Below, in pieces: positions 8,450 through 19,625 of a stretch of DNA of 64,000 bases. The stretch comes from an uncultured Gemmiger sp. (GTDB lineage: Bacteria > Bacillota > Clostridia > Oscillospirales > Ruminococcaceae): contig CANRCB010000001.1 in assembly GCA_947629015.1 (NCBI GenBank), forward strand, positions 174,015-238,014, written 5' to 3'. Every line of letters starts with the position of its first letter. The stretch's first letter is position 1. Under the pieces are notes generated by a model. That model made no database searches and was not told the origin of the DNA. It saw only the letters and a list, made by a program, of their open reading frames with translations. The position numbers were made by a program, and so were the translations under genes.

Positions 8450-9988
8450 ATGAAACATTACAGCGATCTCGAATACCTTCGCTTGTCGAAGGGCCAAAAG
8501 ATCGGGTACAAGATCGGTTCTTTCTTCACCGGCATCCCCGGAGCCATCGGCCATTTCTTTAAAAACATCGGCGGCGCCATCAAACAGGGTGCGCAGGCCG
8601 TTGGCAATGAGTTCAAGGATATCGGCTCGACCTTTGCGAACGGTGACTGGAAGACCAAAGTCTCCTTCTTTATCATGGGCTTTGGCAACATTGCCCGCGG
8701 GCAGGTGCTGCGCGGGTTGATGTTCCTTTTGTTTGAAGTTGTCTTTATTGGCTACATGGTGCTCGCGGGCGCCCACTGGATGGCCATGCTGCCCTCTTTG
8801 GGCAAGGTGGGCCCCTCCAGTGAGTACAACGCCATTCTTGATACCTATACCACCGTTTACAACGACAACTCCTTCAAGATCCTGCTCTACGGCGTGCTGA
8901 CGATGTTCTTCATCATTGCGTTCATCTATACCTGGCGCGTCAACGTGAAGCAGAACCAGATCGCGGAGAAGATCCTCAAATCCGGCAAAAAGCTCAAGAG
9001 CGGCAAAGACGACCTCAAGAGCCTTGTTGACGACCAGTTCCACAAGACCCTTCTCGCCCTGCCCTTGACCGGCATCCTCGTGTTCACCGTCATGCCCATC
9101 GTGTTCATGATCCTGGTGGCCTTCACCAACTATGACGGTTCCCACAACGGCTATACCAACAACCTGTTCACCTGGGTGGGGCTTGACAACTTCAACACCC
9201 TGCTCTCCTGGTCCGCCGGCAGCGGCGGCGGCCAGTCCTACTCCGCCACCTTCGGCGAAATCCTGGCCTGGACGCTGATCTGGGCGTTCCTCGCCACCTT
9301 CACCAACTACTTCCTCGGCATGGGCGTCGCCATGATGATCAACAAGAAGGGTATCCGCCTCAAGAAGATGTGGCGTACCATCCTTGTCATGACCGTGGCC
9401 ATCCCGCAGTTCATCTCGCTGTTGTACGTCTCCAAGATGTTCGCCCGCAACGGCTTGATCAACCTGTCTCTGATGAACCTCGGGTGGATCAAACAGCCGC
9501 TGCCCTTCTGGGAGAACCCGATGTGGGCCCGCGTCTCGGTCATCGTGATCAACATCTGGATCGGTATCCCGTTCCTGATGCTCATCACCACCGGTATCCT
9601 GATGAACATCCCGGCCGACCTGTATGAGTCCGCCCGTATCGACGGCGCCAACGCATGGCAGCAGTACACCAAGATCACGCTGCCCTATATGCTGTTCATC
9701 ACCGGCCCCTATCTGCTCACCAGCTTTACGGGCAACATGAACAACTTCAACGTCATCTACCTGCTCACCGGCGGCGCGCCCACCAACCCGGCCGCGTCGG
9801 GCGCGGCAGGCTCCGTAGGCTATACGGACTTGCTGATCACATGGTTGTTCAAGATCACCACGGGCGCCGACAGCCAGTACTATCTGGCCTCCGTCGTCGG
9901 CATCATGGTGTTCGTTGTGGTGGCGTTCATCTCTCTGGTGGTCTACAACGTGCTGCCGTCTATCAAGAATGAGGAGGACTTCCAGTGA
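8450..9988 (+). CDS. Sugar ABC transporter permease (MalF type)
   Basis: 512 aa. The N-terminal 75 residues are a Gly/Phe/Ile-rich amphipathic stretch without clear signal. Several membrane segments follow, and the typical EAA loop YESARIDGANAWQQY at about residue 393 contacts the ATPase. The product forms the membrane channel with the MalG-type partner. The ATG at 8450 is preferred over the TTG at 8447 because the GTGGGGTG site at 8437-8444 suits it better. It lies behind the stem-loop and its stop overlaps the next start (TGATG). Confidence 0.9.
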   Translation: MKHYSDLEYLRLSKGQKIGYKIGSFFTGIPGAIGHFFKNIGGAIKQGAQAVGNEFKDIGSTFANGDWKTKVSFFIMGFGNIARGQVLRGLMFLLFEVVFIGYMVLAGAHWMAMLPSLGKVGPSSEYNAILDTYTTVYNDNSFKILLYGVLTMFFIIAFIYTWRVNVKQNQIAEKILKSGKKLKSGKDDLKSLVDDQFHKTLLALPLTGILVFTVMPIVFMILVAFTNYDGSHNGYTNNLFTWVGLDNFNTLLSWSAGSGGGQSYSATFGEILAWTLIWAFLATFTNYFLGMGVAMMINKKGIRLKKMWRTILVMTVAIPQFISLLYVSKMFARNGLINLSLMNLGWIKQPLPFWENPMWARVSVIVINIWIGIPFLMLITTGILMNIPADLYESARIDGANAWQQYTKITLPYMLFITGPYLLTSFTGNMNNFNVIYLLTGGAPTNPAASGAAGSVGYTDLLITWLFKITTGADSQYYLASVVGIMVFVVVAFISLVVYNVLPSIKNEEDFQ

Positions 9989-10848
9989 TGAATGAGAAAC
10001 GTCATATGGGATTAAAATCCCTGAACCGGGCCAGCAACACTGTGATCTACATCCTGCTCATCATCATCAGTATCGTCTGGCTGCTGCCCTTCGTTTTTAT
10101 CGTGCTCCAGTCCTTCCGCGTGGAGAACACCTACCAGGTCGGTTACGTCATCCCGCAGCAGTGGGGCCTTGACAACTACATCCGCCTCTGGACTTCGGAC
10201 TTCAAGCGCTGGTATCTCAACACCTTTATCATCGCGCTTGCGTCCGCGGTGCTCATCACCATCATCCAGCTCTGCATGAGCTACACGCTCTCCCGTTTCC
10301 GCTTCAAGCTGCGCGGCCCGCTGATGCGCTTCATGCTCATCCTGGGCATGTTCCCCGGGATGCTCACCATGATCATCCTCTACCGCGTCCTGGCCGACCT
10401 GGGCCTGACCCAGACCAACGCCGTGCCCGGCTTGATTTTGGTCGGTGTGGCATCCTCCGGCATGGGGTATTATGTATCCAAGGGCTTCTTTGATACGATA
10501 CCCAAGTCCCTGGACGAGGCCGCCCGCGTGGACGGCGCGACGCGCTTCCAGGTGCTGTACAAGATCATCCTGCCGCTCGCAAAGCCCATCGTTATCTACA
10601 CCATCCTGACCGCTTTCATGGGCCCCTGGGGTGACTACGTCTTTGCCCGTTACGTGGCAATGGGCACCTCGGCCGGTTACAACGTGGCAGTCGGTATGTA
10701 CAGCTGGTTGACCAACGACCAGATCAACAACTGGTATACCACGTTCTGCGCCGGCGGCGTGATCGTGGCGCTCCCCGTTACCATCCTCTTCCTGTGCTTG
10801 CAGAAGTACTACGTCGAGGGCGTTACCGGCGGCGCCGTTAAAGGCTGA
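9988..10848 (+). CDS. Sugar ABC transporter permease (MalG type)
   Basis: 286 aa from the ATG at 9988, which overlaps the upstream stop. A GAGGAGG site at 9971-9977 lies inside the previous gene. The protein has about six membrane segments (VIYILLIIISIVWLLPFVFIVL first) and the EAA motif LDEAARVDGATRFQV at about residue 174. MalG-type permeases of the carbohydrate uptake family 1 pair with MalF-type partners. It is followed after 20 bp by the ATPase gene. Confidence 0.91.
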   Translation: MNEKRHMGLKSLNRASNTVIYILLIIISIVWLLPFVFIVLQSFRVENTYQVGYVIPQQWGLDNYIRLWTSDFKRWYLNTFIIALASAVLITIIQLCMSYTLSRFRFKLRGPLMRFMLILGMFPGMLTMIILYRVLADLGLTQTNAVPGLILVGVASSGMGYYVSKGFFDTIPKSLDEAARVDGATRFQVLYKIILPLAKPIVIYTILTAFMGPWGDYVFARYVAMGTSAGYNVAVGMYSWLTNDQINNWYTTFCAGGVIVALPVTILFLCLQKYYVEGVTGGAVKG

Positions 10849-10868
10849 TTTGAAAGGAGAACGGGACA

Positions 10869-11990
10869 ATGGCTAGTGTTAAACTGACTGGCGTCAAAAA
10901 AATATACGATAACAAGGTCGTGGCCGTGCATGACTTTGACCTTGATATCAAAGATAAGGAATTCGTGGTTTTCGTCGGCCCCTCCGGCTGCGGCAAATCC
11001 ACGACCCTGCGCATGATCGCGGGCCTCGAGGATATCTCCGAGGGCACCGTTGAGATCGACGGCGAGGTCGTCAACGACCTGCAGCCCAAAGACCGCGGCA
11101 TCGCCATGGTCTTCCAGAACTACGCGCTGTACCCCCATATGACCGTCTATGACAACATCGCCTTCTCCCTGCGTTTGAGCAAGGTGCCGGAGGATGTCGT
11201 CTTTGAGAAGGTCAACAAGGCGGCCAAGATCCTTGGCATCACCGAGTACCTGACCCGCAAGCCCCGCGCCCTTTCCGGCGGCCAGCGGCAGCGTGTCGCC
11301 ATCGGCCGCGCCATGGTGCGTGACTCCAAGGTCTTCCTGATGGACGAACCGCTGTCGAACCTCGATGCCAAGCTGCGCAACCAGATGCGCGCCGAGATCA
11401 TCCTGCTCCGCAAGCAGCTGGATACCACCTTCATCTACGTTACCCATGACCAGACCGAGGCCATGACCCTGGGTGACCGCATCGTCATCATGAAGGACGG
11501 CTACATCATGCAGGTCGGCACCCCGACGGAAGTGTTCGAGATGCCCAAGAACCTGTTCGTGGCCGGCTTCATCGGCGCGCCGCAGATGAACTTCATCAAC
11601 ACCAAGCTCATCAACGAGGGCGGCAAGTATTTTGTCGAGCCCTTCGGTGTGCGGCTGCCGGTGGACGGTGAAAAGGGCGAGGCGCTGGCGAAACGGAAAG
11701 TCCAGACCCGCGATATCGTGCTGGGCGTCCGGCCGGAGCATATCCGCCTTGCCAAGCCCGGCGCCGGGGCCATCAGCTGCACGCTGATCGTCAACGAAAT
11801 GATGGGCTCCGAGTTCCATCTGCACGTCGAGACCAAGGACGGCACCCGTCTGATCGTCCGTGTGCCGACCGTCGACCTGAACAAGGCCGAGCGTGAGGAG
11901 CTGGTCTCCGGCCATGAGATGGCCGTCACCTTCGAGGGCAAGGTCATGCACTTCTTTGACCCCGAAAGCCAGACCAACCTGCTCGTCTAA
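10869..11990 (+). CDS. Sugar ABC transporter ATP-binding protein (MsmX/UgpC type)
   Basis: 373 aa, typical length for the MalK/MsmX family. Walker A GPSGCGKST is at 37-45, the signature LSGGQRQRV at about 135-143, and Walker B VFLMDEP at about 155-161, followed by the switch histidine (THDQTEA). The C-terminal 130 residues form the regulatory OB-type domain. It powers uptake through the two permeases. The start ATG follows a GAAAGGAGA site. In many Firmicutes one such ATPase serves several sugar importers; here it is encoded with its own system. Confidence 0.92.
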   Translation: MASVKLTGVKKIYDNKVVAVHDFDLDIKDKEFVVFVGPSGCGKSTTLRMIAGLEDISEGTVEIDGEVVNDLQPKDRGIAMVFQNYALYPHMTVYDNIAFSLRLSKVPEDVVFEKVNKAAKILGITEYLTRKPRALSGGQRQRVAIGRAMVRDSKVFLMDEPLSNLDAKLRNQMRAEIILLRKQLDTTFIYVTHDQTEAMTLGDRIVIMKDGYIMQVGTPTEVFEMPKNLFVAGFIGAPQMNFINTKLINEGGKYFVEPFGVRLPVDGEKGEALAKRKVQTRDIVLGVRPEHIRLAKPGAGAISCTLIVNEMMGSEFHLHVETKDGTRLIVRVPTVDLNKAEREELVSGHEMAVTFEGKVMHFFDPESQTNLLV

Positions 11991-12005
11991 GCTGCAGCGG
12001 CAGGG

Positions 12006-12032
12006 GAAGGCGCACCGCAAGGTGCGCCTTCC
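12006..12032 (+). terminator. Stem-loop after the transporter operon
   Basis: GAAGGCGCACC and GGTGCGCCTTC form an 11-bp stem with a short GCAA loop, followed by CGTTTG. The T-run is weak, but the place is right for an operon terminator. Confidence 0.65.
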
Positions 12033-12039
12033 GTTTGCG

Positions 12040-12182
12040 TATCAAAAAAGCTCTTTCACGGGTAGATTTGTAGGGCGGGGGCTTGCCCCCGCCGCGCCCC
12101 CCTTGCCGCTGCAACGACGTTTTCCGGCGGGCTCAAGAGCCCGCCCTACACACATCCATAAGGCAAATATCGTTTTTCGACA
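12040..12182 (+). repeat. MITE-like repeat, copy B
   Basis: 143 bp with imperfect ends TATCAAAAAA and TTTTTCGACA. Inside are GTAGGGCGGG and CCCGCCCTAC as inner inverted repeats, with the hairpins GGCGGGGGCTTGCCCCCGCC and GGCGGGCTCAAGAGCCCGCC. It is the same length as copy C. Confidence 0.85.
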
Positions 12183-12190
12183 GTCTGTGC

Positions 12191-12219
12191 GTTCCGGCCG
12201 CGCCTTGCGCGGCCGGAAC
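12191..12219. other. 13-bp perfect stem-loop
   Basis: The stem at 12191-12203 pairs with 12207-12219 around a CTT loop, directly after repeat copy B. There is no T-run. It may be a relic of a terminator or part of the repeat region. Confidence 0.5.
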
Positions 12220-12294
12220 GGAAAACGCCGCCAAAGCATTTTTGTGTGTATCGCATCCGCTTTTGCAAATGGCCTGCTTTTTTCAAAAAAGCGG

Positions 12295-12323
12295 TTGACA
12301 ACCCCTGCACCATTTGCTATAAT
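12295..12323 (+). promoter_or_regulatory. Consensus promoter of tRNA-Ala
   Basis: TTGACA (12295-12300), 17 bp, TATAAT (12318-12323), with extended TGC before the -10. This is a perfect match, as expected for a stable RNA gene. Confidence 0.9.
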
Positions 12324-12384
12324 AACCCTTGCCGCTAGAAACTGCGGCGCGGCTCCAAAACCGAATATGCACTCTCTTTCCCAT

Positions 12385-12460
<76 letters not shown>

Positions 12461-12478
12461 ACTCCAGGAGAGTGCAGC

Positions 12479-12514
12479 AAAAGACCTGTTTCTGCGGAAA
12501 CAGGTCTTTTGCGT
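12479..12514 (+). terminator. Terminator after tRNA-Ala
   Basis: AAAAGACCTGTTTC and GAAACAGGTCTTTT form a 14-bp stem with a TGCG loop; the right arm ends in TTTT. The arm symmetry means it could work on both strands. Confidence 0.9.
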
Positions 12515-12588
12515 TTTCTCGCTTTGCCCCTCCGGTACGCCCGTGGCGCCGGCCGGGCGCAAAAATACGGGATGCGCGTGTTTTTTGG

Positions 12589-12617
12589 TTGATTTGTGCG
12601 CCGCGCCGCGGTACAAT
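12589..12617 (+). promoter_or_regulatory. Promoter of the GH35/CE12 operon
   Basis: TTGATT (12589-12594), 17 bp, TACAAT (12612-12617), 33 bp before the GH35 start. Confidence 0.7.
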
Positions 12618-12650
12618 AGGTTTGACAAAACAGCCGGAAAGGGGCAAATC

Positions 12651-14747
12651 ATGGACATCACCTTCGCACCGTACCGCCCGCAGCCCATCCTGCACGGGCA
12701 TCTTGCCATGGGCGGCGCCGGCGCCGACGGCGAACGCCTGGAGGCCAACAGCCGTTACCTGACCCGCGGCGGCAAGCCGTTCATCCCGGTCATGGGGGAA
12801 TACCATTTCAGCCGGGACAGCCGCCAAAACTGGCGGCGGGAGCTTGCCAAGATCAAGGCGGGCGGCGTGAGCGTGGTGGCCACCTATATGTTCTGGCTGT
12901 ACCACGAGGAGATCGAAGGCCAGTGGGATTTCAGCGGCGATCTGGACGTGCGCGCCTTTTTGGCGGAATGCGCCGCCCAGGGGCTGGAGGTACTTCTGCG
13001 CATCGGCCCGTGGGCGCACGGCGAATGCCGCAACGGCGGCTTCCCAGATTGGCTGCAAAACAGCGGCATCCCGCTGCGCTGCAACGACGCGCGCTACATG
13101 GCCAAAGCGCGGGACTGGTATGAGCATCTCTACGCCCAGGTGCAGGGGATGCTTTACAAAGACGGCGGGCCCATCATCGGCGTGCAGATCGAAAACGAGT
13201 ATACCTGGGACGCCGGGCATATCCTGGCCCTCAAGCAGCTGGCGCGGGAGGTCGGGTTCGACGTGCCGCTCTACACCGCCACAGGCTGGAACAACCAGTA
13301 CGGCGCGCGCATGCCGGTGGACGAGGTGCTGCCGGTGTTCTCGGCCTATGTCGACCATCCGTGGGACGATACGCTGGAGGAACTGCCCCCCGCCTACCAC
13401 TACGCCTTCTCCACCCTGCGCAACGAGACGGCCCAATGGCTCACGGATCCGATGGCCTGCGATACCGACGGCTGGCGCCTGCCGTATGAGCGCTACCCCT
13501 TTGCCATCTGTGAGATGGGCTGCGGCCTGCAGCCCACCCACCACCGCCGGCCCATCGTCAGCGGGATGGACGCTTACGCGCTCTCGCTCGTCAAGTTGGG
13601 CTGCGGCAACAACCTCATCGGGTATTATATGTACCACGGCGGCACCAACCGCATCGGCCAACTTTCCACCTTCCAGGAATCCAAGGCCACCGGCTACCCC
13701 AACGACCTGCCCATCCTCAACTACGATTTCGGCACCTGCCTGGGCCAATACGGCGATGCCCGCGCGCAGTACGGCCTTTTGAATATGCTGCACCTGTTCG
13801 CGCAGGATTTCGGCGCCCTGCTCGCCCCGATGGAGCACGTCCCGGCGGAGCCGTTCGTCCCCGTGGGGGATACCCAGCACCTGCGCTGCTGCCTGCGCAC
13901 CGACGGGCACAGCGGGTTCGTGTTTGTCAACCATTACCAGCGCCACACCGCCCTCGCGGATGTGCGGGGCGCGGTGCTCCATGCCGGGGACGTGGCCTTC
14001 CCACCCGTCGATGTGTGCGGGCCGGTCAGCTTTTTCTTCCCGTTCCGTCTTGCGCTGGGCGGCGCCGAACTGCGCTGGGCCACCGCGCAGCCGCTGTGCC
14101 GGGCGGGGGATACCTTCTATTTCGCCGCCGTCGAGGGCATCCCGGCGCGCTACCGCCTGTGCGGCGCCGACGGAGAAACGCTTGAGAAAGAGGCCGCGCC
14201 GGGCCTTGAGAGCGCTTTTTGCTTTGCGGATGTGCGCATCGTCACGCTCACGCCCGCGCAGGCGCGGTATCTGCGCCGCCTTGGGGGCGAGGTGCTGCTG
14301 GGCGACGGGTGTGACCTGTACCTGGATGAGGGGCGGATACAGGCCATCGAGGACGGCAATTTCGCCTACTACCGCTTTGCGGGCGGGCGCTTTGTGCGCA
14401 CCGAGGTGCGCCGCCCCTTTGTGCCGGCCTCGCTCACGCTGGCCCCGGCCGAGCCGCCGTTCGCGCCGCTTTACCCGGAGGAACTCCACTACGGCGGGCC
14501 GCGCCGCTGCCGGTGGTACAGGCTGGAGGTCAGCGGGGCGCAGGGCTTTGTGGAGATCGGCGGCGAATACGACACCGCGCAGATCTACAACGCCGACGGC
14601 ACCGCCATGCTGGCCGACTGTTTCTGGACCGGGCAGCCGTGGCGCGTGCCGGCCGCGCTGCTGGCCGGCGGGCCTTGCTGGCTGGTGGAAAGCGAGCAGC
14701 GCGGCGATTTTTACCGGGAACCTGGATCTTCCGGCAGGAAAGGATGA
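12651..14747 (+). CDS. GH35 family beta-galactosidase
   Basis: 698 aa with no signal peptide, so probably cytoplasmic. The first 100 residues show GH35 features: PVMGEYHFSR, VATYMFWLYHE, and RIGPWAHGECRNGGFPDWL. The proposed acid/base is the glutamate in VQIENEY; the nucleophile is probably the glutamate in FAICEMGCG, a divergent form of the usual motif. The C-terminal third is beta-rich and of jelly-roll type. The ATG at 12651 has a GGAAAGGGG site. The upstream extension in the same frame crosses the promoter and is not used. It overlaps a CE12 esterase, so galactan or galactose side chains of pectin are plausible substrates. Confidence 0.85.
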   Translation: MDITFAPYRPQPILHGHLAMGGAGADGERLEANSRYLTRGGKPFIPVMGEYHFSRDSRQNWRRELAKIKAGGVSVVATYMFWLYHEEIEGQWDFSGDLDVRAFLAECAAQGLEVLLRIGPWAHGECRNGGFPDWLQNSGIPLRCNDARYMAKARDWYEHLYAQVQGMLYKDGGPIIGVQIENEYTWDAGHILALKQLAREVGFDVPLYTATGWNNQYGARMPVDEVLPVFSAYVDHPWDDTLEELPPAYHYAFSTLRNETAQWLTDPMACDTDGWRLPYERYPFAICEMGCGLQPTHHRRPIVSGMDAYALSLVKLGCGNNLIGYYMYHGGTNRIGQLSTFQESKATGYPNDLPILNYDFGTCLGQYGDARAQYGLLNMLHLFAQDFGALLAPMEHVPAEPFVPVGDTQHLRCCLRTDGHSGFVFVNHYQRHTALADVRGAVLHAGDVAFPPVDVCGPVSFFFPFRLALGGAELRWATAQPLCRAGDTFYFAAVEGIPARYRLCGADGETLEKEAAPGLESAFCFADVRIVTLTPAQARYLRRLGGEVLLGDGCDLYLDEGRIQAIEDGNFAYYRFAGGRFVRTEVRRPFVPASLTLAPAEPPFAPLYPEELHYGGPRRCRWYRLEVSGAQGFVEIGGEYDTAQIYNADGTAMLADCFWTGQPWRVPAALLAGGPCWLVESEQRGDFYREPGSSGRKG

Positions 14748-14755
14748 TACCCGCT

Positions 14756-16069
14756 ATGCAAAACACAACACAGGCATTCTCGTTTACAGGCGCGGGCGCG
14801 CCGCAGCTGTACGCCCGCGGCGGCAGCGGCCTTGTGACCGGGGCCGTGCTGGAACGCTGCCCGGAGCTTACGGTGCCGGAGCTGGGCGCTTCCTTCGTGG
14901 TGCCGTGGTGGTGCGGGCCCGGCATCCTTGGCGTACCCGATGCCAACGCCGACGGCACCTGTATGCGCCCCACCCCCGGCACCGAGCTGCCGGACGGGGC
15001 CGGCCGCACCCTGCCGCTGTGGTTCCGCACCGATACGGGGCCCGGCTGCTTTGCCGTGACCGCCGAGCTTTTTGCCGAGCGCCCCTGCGCCGACGCGCTG
15101 CTGTTCGTCAGCCGGCGGCGCCTGGCGTGGCGCGGGGCCTTGCAGGCCGGGCAGAGCGTGACGGTCACCGCATTGTGCGATGTATCGCCCATCTATGCGG
15201 CGGGCAGCCTGTGCAAGGTGGAAAGCGTCGACGTCGCGCTCGTGGGTGACGGCGTGCGCCTGCGCGGCGTCACCGTCGCGCCGGCGGATGTGCCGCGCCT
15301 GTGCCTGATGGGCGATTCCACCGTGACCGACCAGAATTCCCCCGTGCCGTATGCGCCGGGCGCCTGCTATGCCGGCTGGGGGCAGATGATGCCCTTGTAT
15401 GTGGGCGCGCAGTACTGCGTGAGCAACCACGCGCATTCCGGCCTTTCGACCGAGACCTTCCGCAACGAGGGCCATTACGAGAACCTCTGCGCCCTGCTGC
15501 GCCCGGGGGATATGGTGCTCATCCAGTTCGGCCACAACGACCAGAAGTGGAAGCACCTTGCGGCCGATACCGGCTACCGCGCCAACCTTTTGCGCTATCT
15601 GGACGAACTGCGCGTGCTGGGCGCCGCGCCGGTGCTGGTCACGCCGCTGGCGCGCAACACCTGGAAGGACGCGCAGACCTACAACGACCTCCTGGCGGAC
15701 AACGCCCGCGTCGTGCTGGAGCTTGCCGCGCAGGAGAGCCTGCCCGCCGTGGATCTGCACGCCTGGATGATGCGGGGCATCCAGGCCGACGGTATGGACG
15801 CTTCGCGCCGGTGGTACCACCCCTGCGATTATACCCACCTGAACGATTTCGGCGCGTACCGGGTGGCGGGCTTTGTCGCGGGGGAGCTGCGCCGTTTGGG
15901 CCTGCTCGACGGCGCGCGGCCGTGGCCGGCCGAATGGGCGCCCTGCGGCCCGATGGAGGTGCTGGAACCCCCGCAGGACTGGGAGCAGCGCGGCCTTGTG
16001 CGCCCGGAAAGCGACAAGCCCCTTGTCGATTACGGCATGATCGCCGAGTTCCCATGGCCCATCCAGTGA
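14756..16069 (+). CDS. SGNH hydrolase, rhamnogalacturonan acetylesterase-like (CE12)
   Basis: About 437 aa. Two parts are visible: an N-terminal beta-rich domain (about residues 1-180) and a C-terminal SGNH hydrolase. The latter has LMGDSTVTDQ (nucleophile serine), YAGWGQ, QFGHNDQK, and DYTHLNDFGAY with the Asp/His of the triad. CE12 enzymes remove acetyl groups from rhamnogalacturonan. No signal peptide is seen. An ATG at 14744 overlaps the GH35 stop but is too close to the AGGAAAGG site; the ATG at 14756 is 11-12 nt away, so the start is uncertain by four residues. It is translationally linked to GH35. Confidence 0.82.
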   Translation: MQNTTQAFSFTGAGAPQLYARGGSGLVTGAVLERCPELTVPELGASFVVPWWCGPGILGVPDANADGTCMRPTPGTELPDGAGRTLPLWFRTDTGPGCFAVTAELFAERPCADALLFVSRRRLAWRGALQAGQSVTVTALCDVSPIYAAGSLCKVESVDVALVGDGVRLRGVTVAPADVPRLCLMGDSTVTDQNSPVPYAPGACYAGWGQMMPLYVGAQYCVSNHAHSGLSTETFRNEGHYENLCALLRPGDMVLIQFGHNDQKWKHLAADTGYRANLLRYLDELRVLGAAPVLVTPLARNTWKDAQTYNDLLADNARVVLELAAQESLPAVDLHAWMMRGIQADGMDASRRWYHPCDYTHLNDFGAYRVAGFVAGELRRLGLLDGARPWPAEWAPCGPMEVLEPPQDWEQRGLVRPESDKPLVDYGMIAEFPWPIQ

Positions 16070-16105
16070 GCCGGCGGAAAGATCGGGGCCCCGCCGGCGA
16101 AATGC

Positions 16106-16111
16106 TATACT
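16106..16111 (+). promoter_or_regulatory. Extended -10 promoter of the GlsB-like gene
   Basis: TGC-TATACT with no good -35. It lies 28 bp before the start of the small membrane protein. Confidence 0.45.
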
Positions 16112-16138
16112 GTCTTTGATACAAGGAGGAAAAAAACA

Positions 16139-16375
16139 ATGCTTGGTATCCTGATGGACCTTATTCTGGGCGGCATCTGCGGCCTCATCGCCGGCAAGCT
16201 GATGGGGCGCGAGGGCGGTATGCTGCGCAACATCATCCTCGGCTTGCTGGGCGGCGCCGTCGGCGGCGTGCTGTTCGGCCTGTTCGGGCTGACCGCCACC
16301 GGTATGCTGGGCCGCGCGGTCGTATCCATCGTGGGCGCCTGTGTGTGCCTGTGGGTGGGCGAAAAGCTGTTTTGA
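16139..16375 (+). CDS. GlsB/YeaQ/YmgE family small membrane protein
   Basis: 78 aa. Three hydrophobic glycine-rich helices (LILGGICGLIAGKLMG, then IILGLLGGAVGGVLFGLFGL, then VVSIVGACVCLWVG) match the GlsB/YeaQ/YmgE group. The family is linked to stress in several Firmicutes and is sometimes called transglycosylase-associated, but the molecular role is unknown. The ATG follows an AAGGAGG site. The gene has its own promoter and a terminator, so it is a single-gene unit. Confidence 0.88.
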   Translation: MLGILMDLILGGICGLIAGKLMGREGGMLRNIILGLLGGAVGGVLFGLFGLTATGMLGRAVVSIVGACVCLWVGEKLF

Positions 16376-16431
16376 ACGCCGCCGTGCAAAAAAACCTTTT
16401 TTGCAGCGTGCTGGGTCTCCCGGCACGCTGT

Positions 16432-16458
16432 GCGCCGGGCGCTTTGCCCGGCGCTTTT
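16432..16458 (+). terminator. Terminator after the GlsB-like gene
   Basis: GCGCCGGGC and GCCCGGCGC pair around GCTTT, followed by TTTTG. A second short hairpin (TGCAAAAAA/TTTTTTGCA at about 16384-16404) lies just before it. Confidence 0.8.
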
Positions 16459-16525
16459 GCTTTGCACCCATCCCGGCCGCGCCGGCATAGCATGACAGCG
16501 GCAGAAGGGGAAAGGGGGCGGCATC

Positions 16526-17209
16526 ATGCGGCAACGGCAGCCATACCGCAGCATCCGGGCGTACCGCCCGCGGCGGCCGCGGCACCCAAAGCGCCGGCGC
16601 AGCGCCGCGGGGCGTGTGCTGCTGTGGGTGTTGGCGGCGCTGTGTGCCGTGCTGGCCGTCTGCCGCTGCATCGACGCCCGTTTTGACCCCATCCTTGACG
16701 AACTGGCGGAATATGAGGCCCGCGCCGCCGTGGCGCAGGCCGTACAGGGGGCGGTCGATGCCCATATGCAGTCCAACGCCGCCCTTTATACGGAGCTGTA
16801 CCGTTTGCAGACCGATGCCGCCGGCGAGGTGCGCTGCGTCACGGCCGATACGGCGGCGATGAACGCCGCGCGCCTGTCCCTCACCGCGCAGGTGGACGCG
16901 GCGCTGGCGGGGCTGCCCACCCAGCGGCGGCGCATCCCGCTGGGCACGCTCACGGGCTTCTCCCTGCTCAACAGCCTCGGCCCGGGGTGGCTGCTCACCT
17001 TCCGCCCCGAGGCCTACGCGCAGGGCGAGCTGGCCGAGACCGCCGAGAGCCTTGCCGTCAACCGTGTGCGGTATACGGCGGCGGTCAAGCTGCACATCAC
17101 CATCAACATGGTGCTGGACGGCAAAAACCGCGTGCTCACTATGGACAGCAGCGTCCCGCTGGCCAGCGTCCTTGTGCGGGGGGATGTGCCGCTGTACTAC
17201 GGCGGCTAG
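16526..17209 (+). CDS. yunB: Sporulation protein YunB
   Basis: 227 aa. A basic N-terminus (many Arg/Pro) leads to one membrane segment (about residues 31-49), then an extracytoplasmic domain with the YunB signature FDPILDELAEYEARA and a late IPLGTLTGFSLLNSLGPGW block. YunB is made in the mother cell under sigma-E in Bacillus and is needed for normal spore formation. The start ATG has a GAAAGGGGG site. It lies alone between the GlsB-like gene and ligA, as a single-gene unit. Assignment rests on the conserved block, which is clear. Confidence 0.88.
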   Translation: MRQRQPYRSIRAYRPRRPRHPKRRRSAAGRVLLWVLAALCAVLAVCRCIDARFDPILDELAEYEARAAVAQAVQGAVDAHMQSNAALYTELYRLQTDAAGEVRCVTADTAAMNAARLSLTAQVDAALAGLPTQRRRIPLGTLTGFSLLNSLGPGWLLTFRPEAYAQGELAETAESLAVNRVRYTAAVKLHITINMVLDGKNRVLTMDSSVPLASVLVRGDVPLYYGG

Positions 17210-17242
17210 CAAAAAACGCTGGGATTTTGGCGCGGGGTGTGG

Positions 17243-17248
17243 TATACT
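17243..17248 (+). promoter_or_regulatory. Extended -10 promoter of ligA
   Basis: TGG-TATACT with only a weak -35 (TGGGAT at 17220-17225, 17-bp spacing). Confidence 0.45.
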
Positions 17249-17250
17249 AA

Positions 17251-19332
<2,082 letters not shown>

Positions 19333-19427
19333 CCGGTAAATCGAGCCGTCCCGCAACCGCACTTCTTTCAACACGCTGAAACACACTTCCGCCCGCACGC
19401 CCTTTGGGGCGCGCGGGCAGTTCGGTT

Positions 19428-19570
19428 TGTCAAAAAAGCGCTTTTATGGGTAGAATTGTAGGGCGGGGGCTTGCCCCCGCCGCATCCACCTTGCCGCTGC
19501 AACAATGTTTTCCGGCGGGCTCAAGAGCCCGCCCCACACGCTTCCATACGGCAACGGCCGTTTTTTGACA
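19428..19570 (+). repeat. MITE-like repeat, copy C (best preserved)
   Basis: 143 bp with perfect 10-bp terminal inverted repeats TGTCAAAAAA (19428-19437) and TTTTTTGACA (19561-19570). It has the inner GTAGGGCGGG start and the two GC-rich hairpins; the far inner arm reads CCCGCCCCAC, one mismatch. It encodes no protein. Confidence 0.88.
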
Positions 19571-19577
19571 GTCTCGA

Positions 19578-19615
19578 CCGCCCGTATGCCCTTTGGGGTA
19601 TGCGGGCGGCTTTTG
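19578..19615 (+). terminator. Terminator-like hairpin before spoIIIAA
   Basis: CCGCCCGTATGCC and GGTATGCGGGCGG pair around CTTTG or TTTG with G-U pairs, followed by CTTTTG. Confidence 0.6.
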
Positions 19616-19625
19616 TGTGCGGGGT

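Noticed and set aside
12040..12182. Repeat copy B as a riboswitch or structured leader
   Set aside because: The same sequence recurs in five unrelated intergenic places, twice with a missing end and once inverted, which fits an interspersed repeat better.
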